This document shows positions 41,926 through 50,484 of a stretch of 64,000 bases of DNA, one piece after another (position 1 is the first letter of the stretch; each line of letters opens with the position of its first letter). The position numbers and the translations under genes were made by a program. The notes beneath the pieces were generated by a model. That model saw nothing but the letters and a program-made list of their open reading frames with translations. It was not told where the DNA came from and searched no databases. Origin of the DNA: Kineococcus terrestris (GTDB lineage: Bacteria; Actinomycetota; Actinomycetes; Actinomycetales; Kineococcaceae); NCBI RefSeq assembly GCF_041020765.1, contig NZ_JBEUEJ010000008.1; one strand, given 5' to 3'.

Positions 41926-42195
41926 TCAGCCCGCGGCCCGGGACCGCGCCCGGCGCGGTCGTGACCCCGCGGCCGGAGCCGGGGGGACGTCGGGCGCGGG
42001 GCCCGGCGCCGGTGCCAGCCGCAGCGGCGGCACGAGACCGGCGCCGGCGAGCACGGCGACGGCCCGGCGCTCGTCGTCGTCGAGCGCGGGCGGGCCCGCC
42101 CGGCCGGGCACGTCCGGCACGCCGAGCAGGACGGACACCACGCAGCCGTCGCACGCCCGCGGTCGGGCGGTGCACGTGTCGCAGTCGATGAGCAT
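41926..42195 (-). CDS. Small protein with paired CxxC motifs, unknown function
   Basis: 89-residue protein conserved in actinobacteria. It begins MLIDCDTC and continues to ACDGC, giving two CxxC pairs 6 residues apart, a likely zinc knuckle. LDDDERRAVAVLAGAGLVPPLRL follows, then a Pro/Arg-rich tail. The ATG at 42195 has GGGAGG seven bases upstream. It shares a divergent, near-identical promoter architecture with the nuclease gene on the other strand, hinting at a DNA-damage role. Confidence 0.75.
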   Translation of the reverse strand: MLIDCDTCTARPRACDGCVVSVLLGVPDVPGRAGPPALDDDERRAVAVLAGAGLVPPLRLAPAPGPAPDVPPAPAAGSRPRRARSRAAG

Positions 42196-42258
42196 CGGTC
42201 GGCCTCCCGCGGAGCTGCCCGGGCCGGCGGCCCGTCCGGTCCCCCGACCGGCACGCGC

Positions 42259-42281
42259 ACCGTAGGAGCCGCCTCCGACAC
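42259..42281 (-). promoter_or_regulatory. PafBC-type (RecA-independent damage) promoter, minus
   Basis: On the minus strand GTGTCGGAG, 8 bases, TACGGT. The layout matches the mycobacterial RecA-NDp consensus TTGTCRGTG-N8-TAnnnT at 7 of 9 upstream positions with exact spacing. It would drive the 89-residue gene with a leader of about 57 bases. Confidence 0.6.
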
Positions 42282-42390
42282 GAGGCCCGCACCGGCCCCG
42301 CGCACGCCCCGGCGCGGGGCCCTGCGCGGGACCCTGCGCGGGGTCCGGCGCGGGGTCCGGCGGGGGTCCGGGCCGTGTCGCAGCCGCCCG

Positions 42391-42413
42391 GTGTCGGACG
42401 CCGTCCCTACGGT
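42391..42413 (+). promoter_or_regulatory. PafBC-type (RecA-independent damage) promoter, plus
   Basis: GTGTCGGAC, 8 bases, TACGGT; 6 of 9 upstream matches to the RecA-NDp consensus with exact spacing. The -10 ends seven bases before the ATG at 42421, so the nuclease mRNA would be leaderless. Confidence 0.6.
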
Positions 42414-42420
42414 GACCGGC

Positions 42421-44313
42421 ATGCCCCGCAGCACGACCGCGCCGCCCGCCCCGCACGGCGGGCCGGGAGCGCGCACGACCGGGCCGGCCACCCAGCCGGC
42501 CCACCAGGCGTCCTTCGACGACCTGGGCCGCCCGCTGGCGGAGACGACGTTCGTCGTGGTGGACACCGAGACGACGGGCGGGGCGCCCGCCGAGGGCGGC
42601 ATCACCGAGATCGGCGCGGTCAAGGTGCGCGGCGGCGAGGTGCTGGGCGAGTTCCAGACGCTGGTGCGCCCGCCGTCGTCCATCCCGCCGTTCGTGCAGC
42701 TGCTGACGGGGATCACCGACGCGATGGTCGCCTCCGCCCCGACGGCGGCGCAGGTCCTGCCGAGCTTCCTGGAGTTCGCCCGCGGCGCGGTGCTGGTGGC
42801 CCACAACGCCCCGTACGACACGGGCTTCCTGGCGGGTGCCTGCGCCCGCGCGCAGCTGTCGTGGCCGCGCTTCGAGGTGGTCGACACGGTCGTGCTGGCC
42901 CGTCACCTCGTGGGCCCGGACGAGGCGCGCGACCGCAAGCTGGCGACGCTGGCGCGGCTGTTCGGCGCCCGCACGACGCCCGAGCACCGCGCGCTGGCCG
43001 ACGCCCGCGCCACGGTCGACGTCCTGCACGCGCTGCTGGGGCGGCTGGGCAACCGGGGCGTGCAGACCCTGGAGGACCTGCAGACCTTCGCCGCGCGCGT
43101 GCCCGCGGCGCGGCGGGCCAAGAAGCACCTCGCCCTCGGGCTGCCCTCGGCACCGGGCGTCTACCAGTTCCGCGACGGGTCGGGCCGGGTGCTGTACGTG
43201 GGCACCAGCGTGGACGTGCGCCGCCGGGTGGCCAGCTACTTCACGGCCTCGGAGACGCGGCCGCGGATGACCGAGATGGTGCGCGCGGCGGCCGCGGTGG
43301 TGCCGGTGGTGTGCGCGACGCCGCTGGAGGCGCGGGTGCGCGAGCTGCGGCTGATCGCCGAGCACGAGCCGCCGTACAACCGCCGCTCCAAGCGCCCGGA
43401 CGCGGTGACGTGGGTGAAGCTGACCACGGACGCCTGGCCGCGCCTGTCCCTGGTGCGCCGGGTGCGCGACGACACCGCGGCCGGCGCGCAGTACCTGGGG
43501 CCGTTCCGCTCGGCGCGCACGGCGGAGCTGGCCGTGGCCGCGCTGCACGAGGCGCTGCCGCTGCGCCAGTGCACCCGCCGCATCCCCCGCGCGCCCCGCG
43601 CGGACGGGCCGGGGGCCTGCGCGCTGGCCGACCTGGGCCGGTGCGGCGCCCCGTGCCTGGGCGCCGAGCGCGGCGGGCAGGACGCCGCCTCCTACGGCGA
43701 GCTCGTCGAGCGGGCCCGCGCCGCGCTGCGCACCGACCCGGCGGGCGCCGACGCCGCCGAGGCGCTGCGCGCGGGGACCGAGCGGATGGGCCGGCTGGCG
43801 GCGCAGGAGCGCTACGAGGAGGCCGCCGTGCAGCGCGAGCGCCTGGACGCCTACCTGCGCACCGCGGCGCGCGCCCAGCGGCGCGCCCCGCTGCAGGGCA
43901 CGGCCGAGCTGGTGGCCGCCCGGCGCAGCCGCCCCGACCCGGGGTGGCCGACCGGCGGCTGGGAGCTGGTGCTGGTGCGCTGGGGGCGGCTGGCGGGCAC
44001 GACGCTGACCCCGCGCGGCGCGGACCCGCTGCCGCACGTGGAGGCGCTGCGGGCCACCGGGGAGGCGGTGGAGCGCCCGGAGCCGGGCCGCACCGCGGCC
44101 ACCGCGGAGGAGACCGACGCGGTGCTCGACTGGCTGGAGCAGCCCGGCACCCGGCTGGTGACCGTCGAGGGCGCCGACGAGTCGCCGTGGGCGTGCCCCG
44201 TGCGCGGCGCGGGCTGGGCCCGCGAGCGCGTGCGCGGCGGGACCGGCGGCGGTGGCGCGGGCGCCGCCGCGGACGGCCGCGGCGCGGGGTCCGGGACTAC
44301 GCTGGCGCCGTGA
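42421..44313 (+). CDS. DEDDh exonuclease fused to GIY-YIG/UvrC-like domain
   Basis: 630-residue two-domain nuclease. Residues 45-215 form a DnaQ-like 3'-5' exonuclease: TFVVVDTETTGG (Exo I), VAHNAPYDTGFL (Exo II) and HRALADARATVDVL (Exo III, His and Asp present). Residues 240-330 form a UvrC-type GIY-YIG domain (GVYQFRDGSGRVLYVGTS), then a UvrC-like Cys-rich stretch (CALADLGRCGAPCLG) and UvrB-contact-like RLAAQERYEEAAVQRERLDAY. It corresponds to Rv2191 and probably acts in DNA repair. The ATG at 42421 follows TACGGT by seven bases. Confidence 0.9.
   Translation: MPRSTTAPPAPHGGPGARTTGPATQPAHQASFDDLGRPLAETTFVVVDTETTGGAPAEGGITEIGAVKVRGGEVLGEFQTLVRPPSSIPPFVQLLTGITDAMVASAPTAAQVLPSFLEFARGAVLVAHNAPYDTGFLAGACARAQLSWPRFEVVDTVVLARHLVGPDEARDRKLATLARLFGARTTPEHRALADARATVDVLHALLGRLGNRGVQTLEDLQTFAARVPAARRAKKHLALGLPSAPGVYQFRDGSGRVLYVGTSVDVRRRVASYFTASETRPRMTEMVRAAAAVVPVVCATPLEARVRELRLIAEHEPPYNRRSKRPDAVTWVKLTTDAWPRLSLVRRVRDDTAAGAQYLGPFRSARTAELAVAALHEALPLRQCTRRIPRAPRADGPGACALADLGRCGAPCLGAERGGQDAASYGELVERARAALRTDPAGADAAEALRAGTERMGRLAAQERYEEAAVQRERLDAYLRTAARAQRRAPLQGTAELVAARRSRPDPGWPTGGWELVLVRWGRLAGTTLTPRGADPLPHVEALRATGEAVERPEPGRTAATAEETDAVLDWLEQPGTRLVTVEGADESPWACPVRGAGWARERVRGGTGGGGAGAAADGRGAGSGTTLAP
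44298..44303 (+). promoter_or_regulatory. -10 element (TACGCT), leaderless start of the RAM protein gene
   Basis: TACGCT lies six bases before the GTG at 44310, inside the 3' end of the nuclease gene. Confidence 0.5.
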
Positions 44314-44588
44314 TCACCGCCATCGTCAACGTGCTCGCCGACAGCCGGCGCATCCCCGAGGTCGCGCAGGCCCTGGCCGACCTGCCGGGCGTGTCCGAGG
44401 TGTACTCGGTCACCGGTGACGTCGACCTCGTGGCGATGGTGCGCGTGCGCCACCACGAGGAGCTGGCGGACGTCATCGCGGGCACGGTGAACAAGGTGGA
44501 CGGCGTGCTGAGCACGACCACGAACATCGCCTTCCGCGCGTACTCGCGCCACGACCTCGAGAGCGCCTTCTCCCTCGGCGCCGACTGA
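44310..44588 (+). CDS. Lrp/AsnC ligand-binding (RAM) domain protein
   Basis: 92-residue stand-alone RAM domain, the amino-acid-sensing half of Lrp/AsnC regulators, without a helix-turn-helix. The alpha-beta pattern VITAIVNVLADSRRIPEVAQALADLPGV, EVYSVTGDVDLVAMVRV and GVLSTTTNIAFRAYSRHDL is complete. It could oligomerise with full Lrp proteins or act in metabolism. The GTG overlaps the nuclease stop (GTGA), and an internal TACGCT could give it a separate mRNA. trpD is convergent downstream. Confidence 0.85.
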   Translation: MITAIVNVLADSRRIPEVAQALADLPGVSEVYSVTGDVDLVAMVRVRHHEELADVIAGTVNKVDGVLSTTTNIAFRAYSRHDLESAFSLGAD

Positions 44589-44640
44589 CGCGCACCGGCG
44601 GGCGCCGAGCCGGCGGGCGCCGAGCCGGCGGCCGGCCGGG

Positions 44641-45765
44641 TCAGCGCGCGCTGGCGGCCACCCAGCGCTCCAGGACGTCGGCGGCGGCGCCGCTGTCCAG
44701 CGAGCGCTCGGCGCGCCGCACCCCCTCGGCCAGGTGCTGCACCAGGTCCCCGGCCAGGTCCTCGGCGGAGTCCGCGGCCGCCGCGCCCGGTGCGCGCACC
44801 CCCGCGGCGACCATGGCGGCCGCCGCGTTGAGGACGACGGCGTCGCGCACGGGCCCGCGGCGGCCGGCCAGCAGGTCCCGCGCCACCGCGGCGTTGTGCC
44901 GCGCGTCGGCGCCGCGCAGGTCGGCCAGGGCGGCCGGGGCCATGCCGAGCGCGTCCGCGGGGTCGAGCAGGACCTCCCGCACCGCGCCGCCGAGCACGAC
45001 CTGCACCCGCGCCGGGCCGGTGGTGGTCAGCTCGTCGAGACCGTCCTCGCCGCGGAAGACGAGCGCGGAGGTGCCCCGCGCGGCCAGGACGCCGGCCACG
45101 ACGGGCGCCAGGCGGGCGTCGGCGACACCGACGGCGGTGGCCCCGGCGCGGGCCGGGTTGGTCAGCGGCCCCAGGACGTTGAAGGCCGTCGGCACGCCCA
45201 GCCCGCGGCGCGCGCCGGCCGCGTGGCGGAACGAGGGGTGGAAGACCTGCGCGAAGCAGAAGGTGATGCCGACCTCGACGGCCAGCCGGCCGACGTCCGC
45301 GGGCGGCAGGTCCAGGCGCACGCCGAGGGCCTCCAGGACGTCGGCGGAGCCGGAGGAGGAGGACGAGGCGCGGTTGCCGTGCTTGACGACGCGGTGCCCC
45401 GCCCCGGCCAGGACGAGGCTGGCCATGGTGGAGATGTTGACGGTGTGGGCCTGGTCGCCGCCGGTGCCGACGAGGTCGACGACGGGGCCGGGCACCTCGA
45501 GCGGGACGGCGTGCGCGAGCATCGCGTCGGCCAGGCCGGTCAGCTCGTCGACCGTCTCCCCCTTGGCGCGCAGGGCCACGAGGAAGCCGGCCAGCGGCAC
45601 GTCGCCCGCCTCGCCGCTCATGACCTCGTCCATGGCCCAGGCCGTGGTCGCGGCGTCCAGGTCGCGGCCGGCCAGCAGCGCGCCGACGACCTGCGGCCAG
45701 GTCGGGCCGGCGGCGCCCGGGGGCGGGGCGGGCCGGGACGGCGCGGGGTCGGTCGGGCTGGTCAT
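44641..45765 (-). CDS. trpD: Anthranilate phosphoribosyltransferase
   Basis: 374-residue enzyme joining anthranilate to PRPP in tryptophan synthesis. The PRPP motif VDLVGTGGDQAHTVNIST is near residue 95, KHGNRASSSSSGSADVLEALG near 122, HPSFRHAAGARRGLG near 172 and NVLGPLTNPARA near 190. The ATG at 45765 has GAGGA upstream, and TAGGGT lies about 40 bp upstream. It stands alone rather than in a trp operon, as Rv2192c does. Confidence 0.93.
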   Translation of the reverse strand: MTSPTDPAPSRPAPPPGAAGPTWPQVVGALLAGRDLDAATTAWAMDEVMSGEAGDVPLAGFLVALRAKGETVDELTGLADAMLAHAVPLEVPGPVVDLVGTGGDQAHTVNISTMASLVLAGAGHRVVKHGNRASSSSSGSADVLEALGVRLDLPPADVGRLAVEVGITFCFAQVFHPSFRHAAGARRGLGVPTAFNVLGPLTNPARAGATAVGVADARLAPVVAGVLAARGTSALVFRGEDGLDELTTTGPARVQVVLGGAVREVLLDPADALGMAPAALADLRGADARHNAAVARDLLAGRRGPVRDAVVLNAAAAMVAAGVRAPGAAAADSAEDLAGDLVQHLAEGVRRAERSLDSGAAADVLERWVAASAR

Positions 45766-45803
45766 GGCGGGGTCCTCGGGCCGGCGGGCGGGGGTCGCGC
45801 CCG

Positions 45804-45809
45804 ACCCTA
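45804..45809 (-). promoter_or_regulatory. -10 element (TAGGGT) for trpD
   Basis: TAGGGT on the minus strand, about 38 bp upstream of the trpD ATG. Confidence 0.5.
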
Positions 45810-45871
45810 CTGACCCGTGCGGTCGGGCGGCCCGGCCCGAGCCGGGGCGGGCTCCCGCGGGGGCGTTCCGG

Positions 45872-45904
45872 GGTCACGGGGAGGTCACGTGGAGGTCACC
45901 CGGA
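45872..45904 (+). promoter_or_regulatory. Three 11-bp direct repeats upstream of ctaE (PHO-box-like)
   Basis: Three adjacent units of GGTCACNNGGA at 45872, 45883 and 45894, one helical turn apart, 110-145 bp upstream of ctaE. Streptomyces PhoP boxes are built of 11-nt direct repeat units with a G(G/T)TCA core, which these match. Confidence 0.6.
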
Positions 45905-46015
45905 CGGCGCAACCGCGGCGTGCACGGGCTGTGACGGCGGTGTGAGCAACATCTACGACACGATGTCGGTGGGCCGGGGGGCGCTCCGCCGAGACCGTGG
46001 GGCATGATGGCCGTC

Positions 46016-46663
46016 GTGGCGAGTGCACAGGCTGTCCAGAGCAGTACCCCGAGCCCTGCTCACGGGTCCGTGAACCGGCCCAACATGGTGTCGGTCGGCG
46101 TCATCGTCTGGCTCGCCAGCGAGCTGATGTTCTTCGCCGGGCTCTTCGCGATGTACTTCACGATCCGGTCGGTGGCGCCCGGGCTGTGGGAGGGCGGGAC
46201 GGAGCTGCTCAACGTCCCCTTCGCGGCCGTGAACACCACGATCCTCGTCATCTCCTCCTTCTGGTGCCAGTTCGGCGTCTTCGCGGCCGAGCGCTTCCAG
46301 CCCCGGCGCCTCGGGCGCCTGTGGCAGGTCGGCAAGTGGGGCATGCAGGAGTGGTTCGTCCTCACGTACGTCTTCGGCGCGATCTTCATCGCGGGCCAGG
46401 TCTTCGAGTACGCCGAGCTGGCGCTGGAGGGTCTGACCATCGCCAGCGACGCCTACGGGTCGGTCTTCATCCTCACGACCGGCTTCCACGGCATCCACGT
46501 GCTCGGCGGGCTGGTGGCGTTCCTGCTGGTGATCGCCCGCTCCTTCGCCTCCAAGCGCTTCGGCCACCAGGAGGCCACCAGCGCCATCGTCGTCAGCTAC
46601 TACTGGCACTTCGTCGACGTCGTGTGGATCGGCCTGTTCACGGTCATCTACGTCCTGCAGTGA
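46016..46663 (+). CDS. ctaE: Cytochrome c oxidase subunit III
   Basis: 215-residue polytopic subunit of aa3 oxidase. NRPNMVSVGVIVWLASELMFFAGLFAMYFT, the AAERFQPRR loop, GQVFEYAEL, TTGFHGIHVLGG and the C-terminal SYYWHFVDVVWIGLFTVIY are diagnostic; five membrane helices. The GTG at 46016 is chosen because CATGAT ends seven bases before it, like other leaderless starts here; ATGs at 46004 and 46007 in the same frame are alternatives. It is followed by qcrC, qcrA and qcrB as in Rv2193-2196. Confidence 0.92.
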   Translation: MASAQAVQSSTPSPAHGSVNRPNMVSVGVIVWLASELMFFAGLFAMYFTIRSVAPGLWEGGTELLNVPFAAVNTTILVISSFWCQFGVFAAERFQPRRLGRLWQVGKWGMQEWFVLTYVFGAIFIAGQVFEYAELALEGLTIASDAYGSVFILTTGFHGIHVLGGLVAFLLVIARSFASKRFGHQEATSAIVVSYYWHFVDVVWIGLFTVIYVLQ

Positions 46664-46745
46664 CCGCCGCCGCACCCCTGACAGCCACAGACACCTGAGC
46701 ACCCCGACCACGCGAGAGCTCCCGACGGAAGCGAGCACCACCACC

Positions 46746-47579
46746 GTGACCAGGACCCTCACCGCACTCAGCGCCCGGCGACGCCACCCGATGGCCGTCG
46801 TCCTGCTGGTCGCGCTGGCGCTCCTCCTCGTCGGAGGGCTGTACTCCGCGCTGGCGCCCCGCCCGGCGGAGGCGACCACCGCCACCGCCACCGCCGACGA
46901 CGTGGAGGAGGGCCGCATCCTCTTCCTCGCCAACTGCGCCAGCTGCCACGGCCTCAACGCCGAGGGCGGCCAGGTGAACGACGGGCTGAACGCGGGGCCG
47001 TCGCTCATCGGTGCCGGCGCCGCCTCGGTCGACTTCCAGGTCGGCACCGGCCGCATGCCGCTCGCGCAGAGCGGCCCGCAGGCCGAGGAGGTCAGCAAGA
47101 TCCGCTTCTCGCAGGAGCAGATCGACCAGATGGCCGCCTACGTGGCCTCGCTGGCCCCCGGCCCGGCCATCCCCACCGAGGACGTCCTCGACACCAGCGA
47201 GGCCACCGCCGAGGAGATCGCCCGCGGCGCCGCGATCTTCCGCACCAACTGCGCGATGTGCCACAACACCCAGGGCAAGGGCGGCGCGCTGACCGCCGGC
47301 AAGTACGCCCCGAGCCTGGACGGCGTCGAGGCCCGCTACATCTACGAGGCGATGACGACCGGCCCGCAGTCGATGCCGGTCTTCAACGACAACACCATCG
47401 CCCCCGAGGACAAGACCGCGATCATCGCCTGGCTGACGGCCGACAGCGAGCAGCGCCCCGACCCGGGCGGCTGGACGCTGGGGTCGCTGGGCCCGGTGAG
47501 CGAGGGCCTCTTCGCCTGGATCGCCGGCATCGGCCTCCTCATCGGGTGCTCGGTGTGGCTGGGGCTGAAGTCGTCGTGA
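46746..47579 (+). CDS. qcrC: Diheme cytochrome c subunit of the bc1 complex
   Basis: 277-residue membrane-anchored diheme cytochrome that passes electrons from the Rieske protein to aa3 oxidase inside the actinobacterial supercomplex. An N-terminal anchor (about residues 17-37) precedes two c-type domains with CASCH near residue 61 and CAMCH near 172; Met ligands are probably in GRMPLAQ and SMPVF. A C-terminal helix (WIAGIGLLIGCSVWLGL) reinserts in the membrane. The GTG at 46746 has a weak GGAAGCGAG upstream. Confidence 0.92.
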   Translation: MTRTLTALSARRRHPMAVVLLVALALLLVGGLYSALAPRPAEATTATATADDVEEGRILFLANCASCHGLNAEGGQVNDGLNAGPSLIGAGAASVDFQVGTGRMPLAQSGPQAEEVSKIRFSQEQIDQMAAYVASLAPGPAIPTEDVLDTSEATAEEIARGAAIFRTNCAMCHNTQGKGGALTAGKYAPSLDGVEARYIYEAMTTGPQSMPVFNDNTIAPEDKTAIIAWLTADSEQRPDPGGWTLGSLGPVSEGLFAWIAGIGLLIGCSVWLGLKSS

Positions 47580-47664
47580 CCGCGACGGCGAGCCCCGGCA
47601 CGGTCAGCACGACGACCGCGTCCGCCCCCGCGGACCGGGCGGGACACCAGGACAGGCAGGGAGC

Positions 47665-48693
47665 ATGAGCCAGATCGAACGCGCCGAGGAGGCGCACGGG
47701 CAGAGCACCGCGGTCGCCCGGCCGACCGCCGGCGTGCCCGACCGCTTCGAGAACCCGGGTCTGCCCGCCCACCGGCACCGGATGGGCGACACCGACCCCC
47801 GGGCGGCCAAGCGCGCCGAGCGGCAGGTCGCCGTCCTGCTGCTGCTGTCGATCCTCGGCTCGATCGGGATCATCGTCTCGATCGTGGCCATCCAGTACGA
47901 CGGCAGCTTCGCGCGGGTCAGCTGGTCGACCAAGGCCATCGGCCTGTCGATGTTCTTCTCGCTGTTCGCGCTCGGCGCCGGCGCCGTGCACTGGGCCAAG
48001 ACGCTCATGCCCGACGACGAGCGCATCGACCACCGGCACCGCCAGCGCGGCACCGAGGCCGAGCGCGCCAAGGCCGTGGCCATCCTCAAGGAGGGCGCGG
48101 GCGAGGCGGCGCTGGGCCGCCGGCCGCTGATCCGCAACACCCTCATCGGCGCGCTGGCGCTGTTCCCCCTGCCGGCGGTGTTCTTCTTCCGGGACACCGG
48201 TCCGCTGCCGGGTGACGACCTGTCGACCACGATGTGGGAGCAGGGCACCTACCTGGTCAAGGACCCCGAGGGCGGGCGCATCCGCGCCGCCGACGTGAGC
48301 ATCGGTTCCGTGGTGCACGTCATGCCCGAGGGCATCGAGGACGTCGAGCACCCGCTGAACGAGAAGGCGAAGTCGGCGGTCCTCATCATGCGCCTCGAGG
48401 AGGAGGAGCTCACCGAGAAGTCCGCGGACTGGGGTGTGAGCGGCATCGTCGCCTACTCCAAGATCTGCACCCACATGGGCTGCCCCGTGGCCCTGTACGA
48501 GCAGCAGACCCACCACCTGCTGTGCCCCTGCCACCAGTCGACGTTCGACCTGACGCAGGACTGCAAGGTGATCTTCGGCCCGGCCAAGCGACCCCTCCCG
48601 CAGCTGCCCATCGTGGTGGACGACGAGGGGTACCTGGTCGCTGAGGACGGCTTCCAGGAAGCCGTCGGCCCGAGCTTCTGGGAGCGCGGATGA
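47665..48693 (+). CDS. qcrA: Rieske iron-sulfur subunit of the bc1 complex
   Basis: 342-residue Rieske protein of actinobacterial type. Three membrane helices (about residues 55-75, 92-110 and 155-173) precede the cluster domain, where CTHMGC and CPCHQS bind the 2Fe-2S centre near residues 269 and 288. GGGAG lies four bases before the ATG. The stop overlaps the qcrB ATG (ATGA), so translation is coupled. Confidence 0.94.
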   Translation: MSQIERAEEAHGQSTAVARPTAGVPDRFENPGLPAHRHRMGDTDPRAAKRAERQVAVLLLLSILGSIGIIVSIVAIQYDGSFARVSWSTKAIGLSMFFSLFALGAGAVHWAKTLMPDDERIDHRHRQRGTEAERAKAVAILKEGAGEAALGRRPLIRNTLIGALALFPLPAVFFFRDTGPLPGDDLSTTMWEQGTYLVKDPEGGRIRAADVSIGSVVHVMPEGIEDVEHPLNEKAKSAVLIMRLEEEELTEKSADWGVSGIVAYSKICTHMGCPVALYEQQTHHLLCPCHQSTFDLTQDCKVIFGPAKRPLPQLPIVVDDEGYLVAEDGFQEAVGPSFWERG

Positions 48694-50372
48694 GCACGTC
48701 GACACCGGTCGACAAGGCGGCCACGGGTGTCGCCAACTTCGCGGACGACACCGTCGGCGCCAGCAAGGTCGTCAACGGGTTCGCCCGCAAGGTCTTCCCC
48801 GACCACTGGTCCTTCATGCTGGGCGAGATCACGCTCTACAGCTTCGTGATCCTCCTGCTCACGGGGACCTTCCTCACCTTCTTCTACGAGCCGAGCGCCG
48901 CGGAGACGACCTACACGGGCAACTACGCCCCGCTGGCCGGTCAGCACGTCTCCCAGGCCTACGACTCGGCCCTGCGGATCTCGTTCGACGTCCGCGGCGG
49001 CCTGCTCATGCGGCAGATCCACCACTGGGCGGCGCTGGTCTTCGTCGCCGCCACCGTGGTGCACATGATGCGCGTCTTCTTCACGGGCGCCTTCCGCAAG
49101 CCGCGCGAGATCAACTGGGTCATCGGCGCCATCCTCGCCATCCTCGCGGTGTTCGAGGGCTTCACCGGCTACTCGCTGCCCGACGACCTGCTGTCCGGCA
49201 CCGGCATCCGCATCGCCCAGGCGATCATGCTGGCGGTGCCGGTGATCGGCAGCTACCTCAGCTTCTTCGTCTTCGGCGGCGAGTACCCCGGCGAGGACTT
49301 CATCCCGCGCTTCTTCACCATCCACATCCTGCTGCTGCCCGCGATCATGCTGGCGCTCATCGTGGTGCACCTGATGCTCGTGGTCATCCACAAGCACACG
49401 CAGTACCCGGGCCCGGGCCGGACCGAGGACAACGTCGTCGGCTTCCCGCTCTTCCCGGTGTACATGGCGAAGGCCGGCGGCTTCTTCTTCATCGTCTTCG
49501 GCGTGCTGGCCCTCATGGGCGCCTTCGTGCAGATCAACGCGATCTGGGCCTACGGGGCGTACGACCCGTCACCGGTGACCGCGGGCTCGCAGCCCGACTG
49601 GTACATGGGCTGGCTGGACGGGGCGGTCCGCATCATGCCGGGCTGGACCGAGTTCACCCTGTTCGGCTTCACGTTCTCGATGAACATCTTCATCCCGACA
49701 TCGCTGATCATCGTGCTGGTGATGGCGGTGCTGTGCCTGTACCCGTGGATCGAGCAGGCCGCGACCGGCGACCGCCGCGAGCACCACCTGCTGGACCGTC
49801 CCCGCAACCAGCCGACCCGCACCGCGCTCGGCGTCATGGCGATCACCTTCTACGTAATCCTGTGGATCTGCGGCGGCAACGACATCGTGGCCCACATGCT
49901 GGGGCTCTCGATCAACGACATCACCCGCTCGTTCCGCGTGCTGGTGTTCGTCGGGCCGGCACTGGCCTTCATCGTCACCAAGCGCATCTGCCTCGGGCTG
50001 CAGCGCAAGGACCGCGAGAAGGCCCTGCACGGCCGGGAGACGGGCCGCATCGTGCGCCTGCCGCACGGCGAGTTCATCGAGGTCCACGCCCCCCTGTCGG
50101 AGTTCGAGCGCTGGAACCTCGTGCAGCACGACGTGCAGCGCCCGATGGAGATCGAGGACCGCGTCGACGCGGGACGGCCGGACACGCTGTACGGCCGCGT
50201 CCAGCGCCGCCTGTCGAAGTTCTACTTCGAGGACCGCGTCGAGCCGGTCACGCCGGCCGAGCTCGCCGCCAGCCACGCCGAGCACCACGGTGAGCTGGAG
50301 GGCGAGGAGCACGCCTCGCTGGAGGACCGCAAGAACCCGCAGATCCAGAACTCGCTGACCACGCAGGGCTGA
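48690..50372 (+). CDS. qcrB: Cytochrome b subunit of the bc1 complex
   Basis: 560-residue menaquinol-oxidising cytochrome b. Heme ligands are paired His residues in RQIHHWAALVFVAATVVHMMR and HILLLPAIMLALIVVHLMLVVIHKH; GYSLPDDLLSG and a PDWY motif at the quinol site are also present. Eight or more membrane helices, then an actinobacteria-type C-terminal cytoplasmic extension of about 130 residues. It closes ctaE-qcrC-qcrA-qcrB and is followed by a strong hairpin. Confidence 0.95.
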   Translation: MSTSTPVDKAATGVANFADDTVGASKVVNGFARKVFPDHWSFMLGEITLYSFVILLLTGTFLTFFYEPSAAETTYTGNYAPLAGQHVSQAYDSALRISFDVRGGLLMRQIHHWAALVFVAATVVHMMRVFFTGAFRKPREINWVIGAILAILAVFEGFTGYSLPDDLLSGTGIRIAQAIMLAVPVIGSYLSFFVFGGEYPGEDFIPRFFTIHILLLPAIMLALIVVHLMLVVIHKHTQYPGPGRTEDNVVGFPLFPVYMAKAGGFFFIVFGVLALMGAFVQINAIWAYGAYDPSPVTAGSQPDWYMGWLDGAVRIMPGWTEFTLFGFTFSMNIFIPTSLIIVLVMAVLCLYPWIEQAATGDRREHHLLDRPRNQPTRTALGVMAITFYVILWICGGNDIVAHMLGLSINDITRSFRVLVFVGPALAFIVTKRICLGLQRKDREKALHGRETGRIVRLPHGEFIEVHAPLSEFERWNLVQHDVQRPMEIEDRVDAGRPDTLYGRVQRRLSKFYFEDRVEPVTPAELAASHAEHHGELEGEEHASLEDRKNPQIQNSLTTQG

Positions 50373-50395
50373 GCCCCCGCGGTCGGCGGACCGCA

Positions 50396-50442
50396 GCACG
50401 ACGAGGGCCCCGGGAGCACCGCTCCCGGGGCCCTCGTCGTGC
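50396..50442. terminator. Intrinsic hairpin after qcrB
   Basis: A perfect 22-bp inverted repeat (50396-50417 with 50421-50442) with a 3-base loop between convergent qcrB and the L,D-transpeptidase gene. Confidence 0.92.
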
Positions 50443-50484
50443 CCGCTCCCGCCGGGGCCCCTCCCCCGGCCGTGCGAGGGGCGC

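Noticed and set aside
44596..44640. 15-bp repeats after the RAM-domain gene as a terminator
   Set aside because: They are direct repeats (about 2.3 copies) with only poor hairpin potential.
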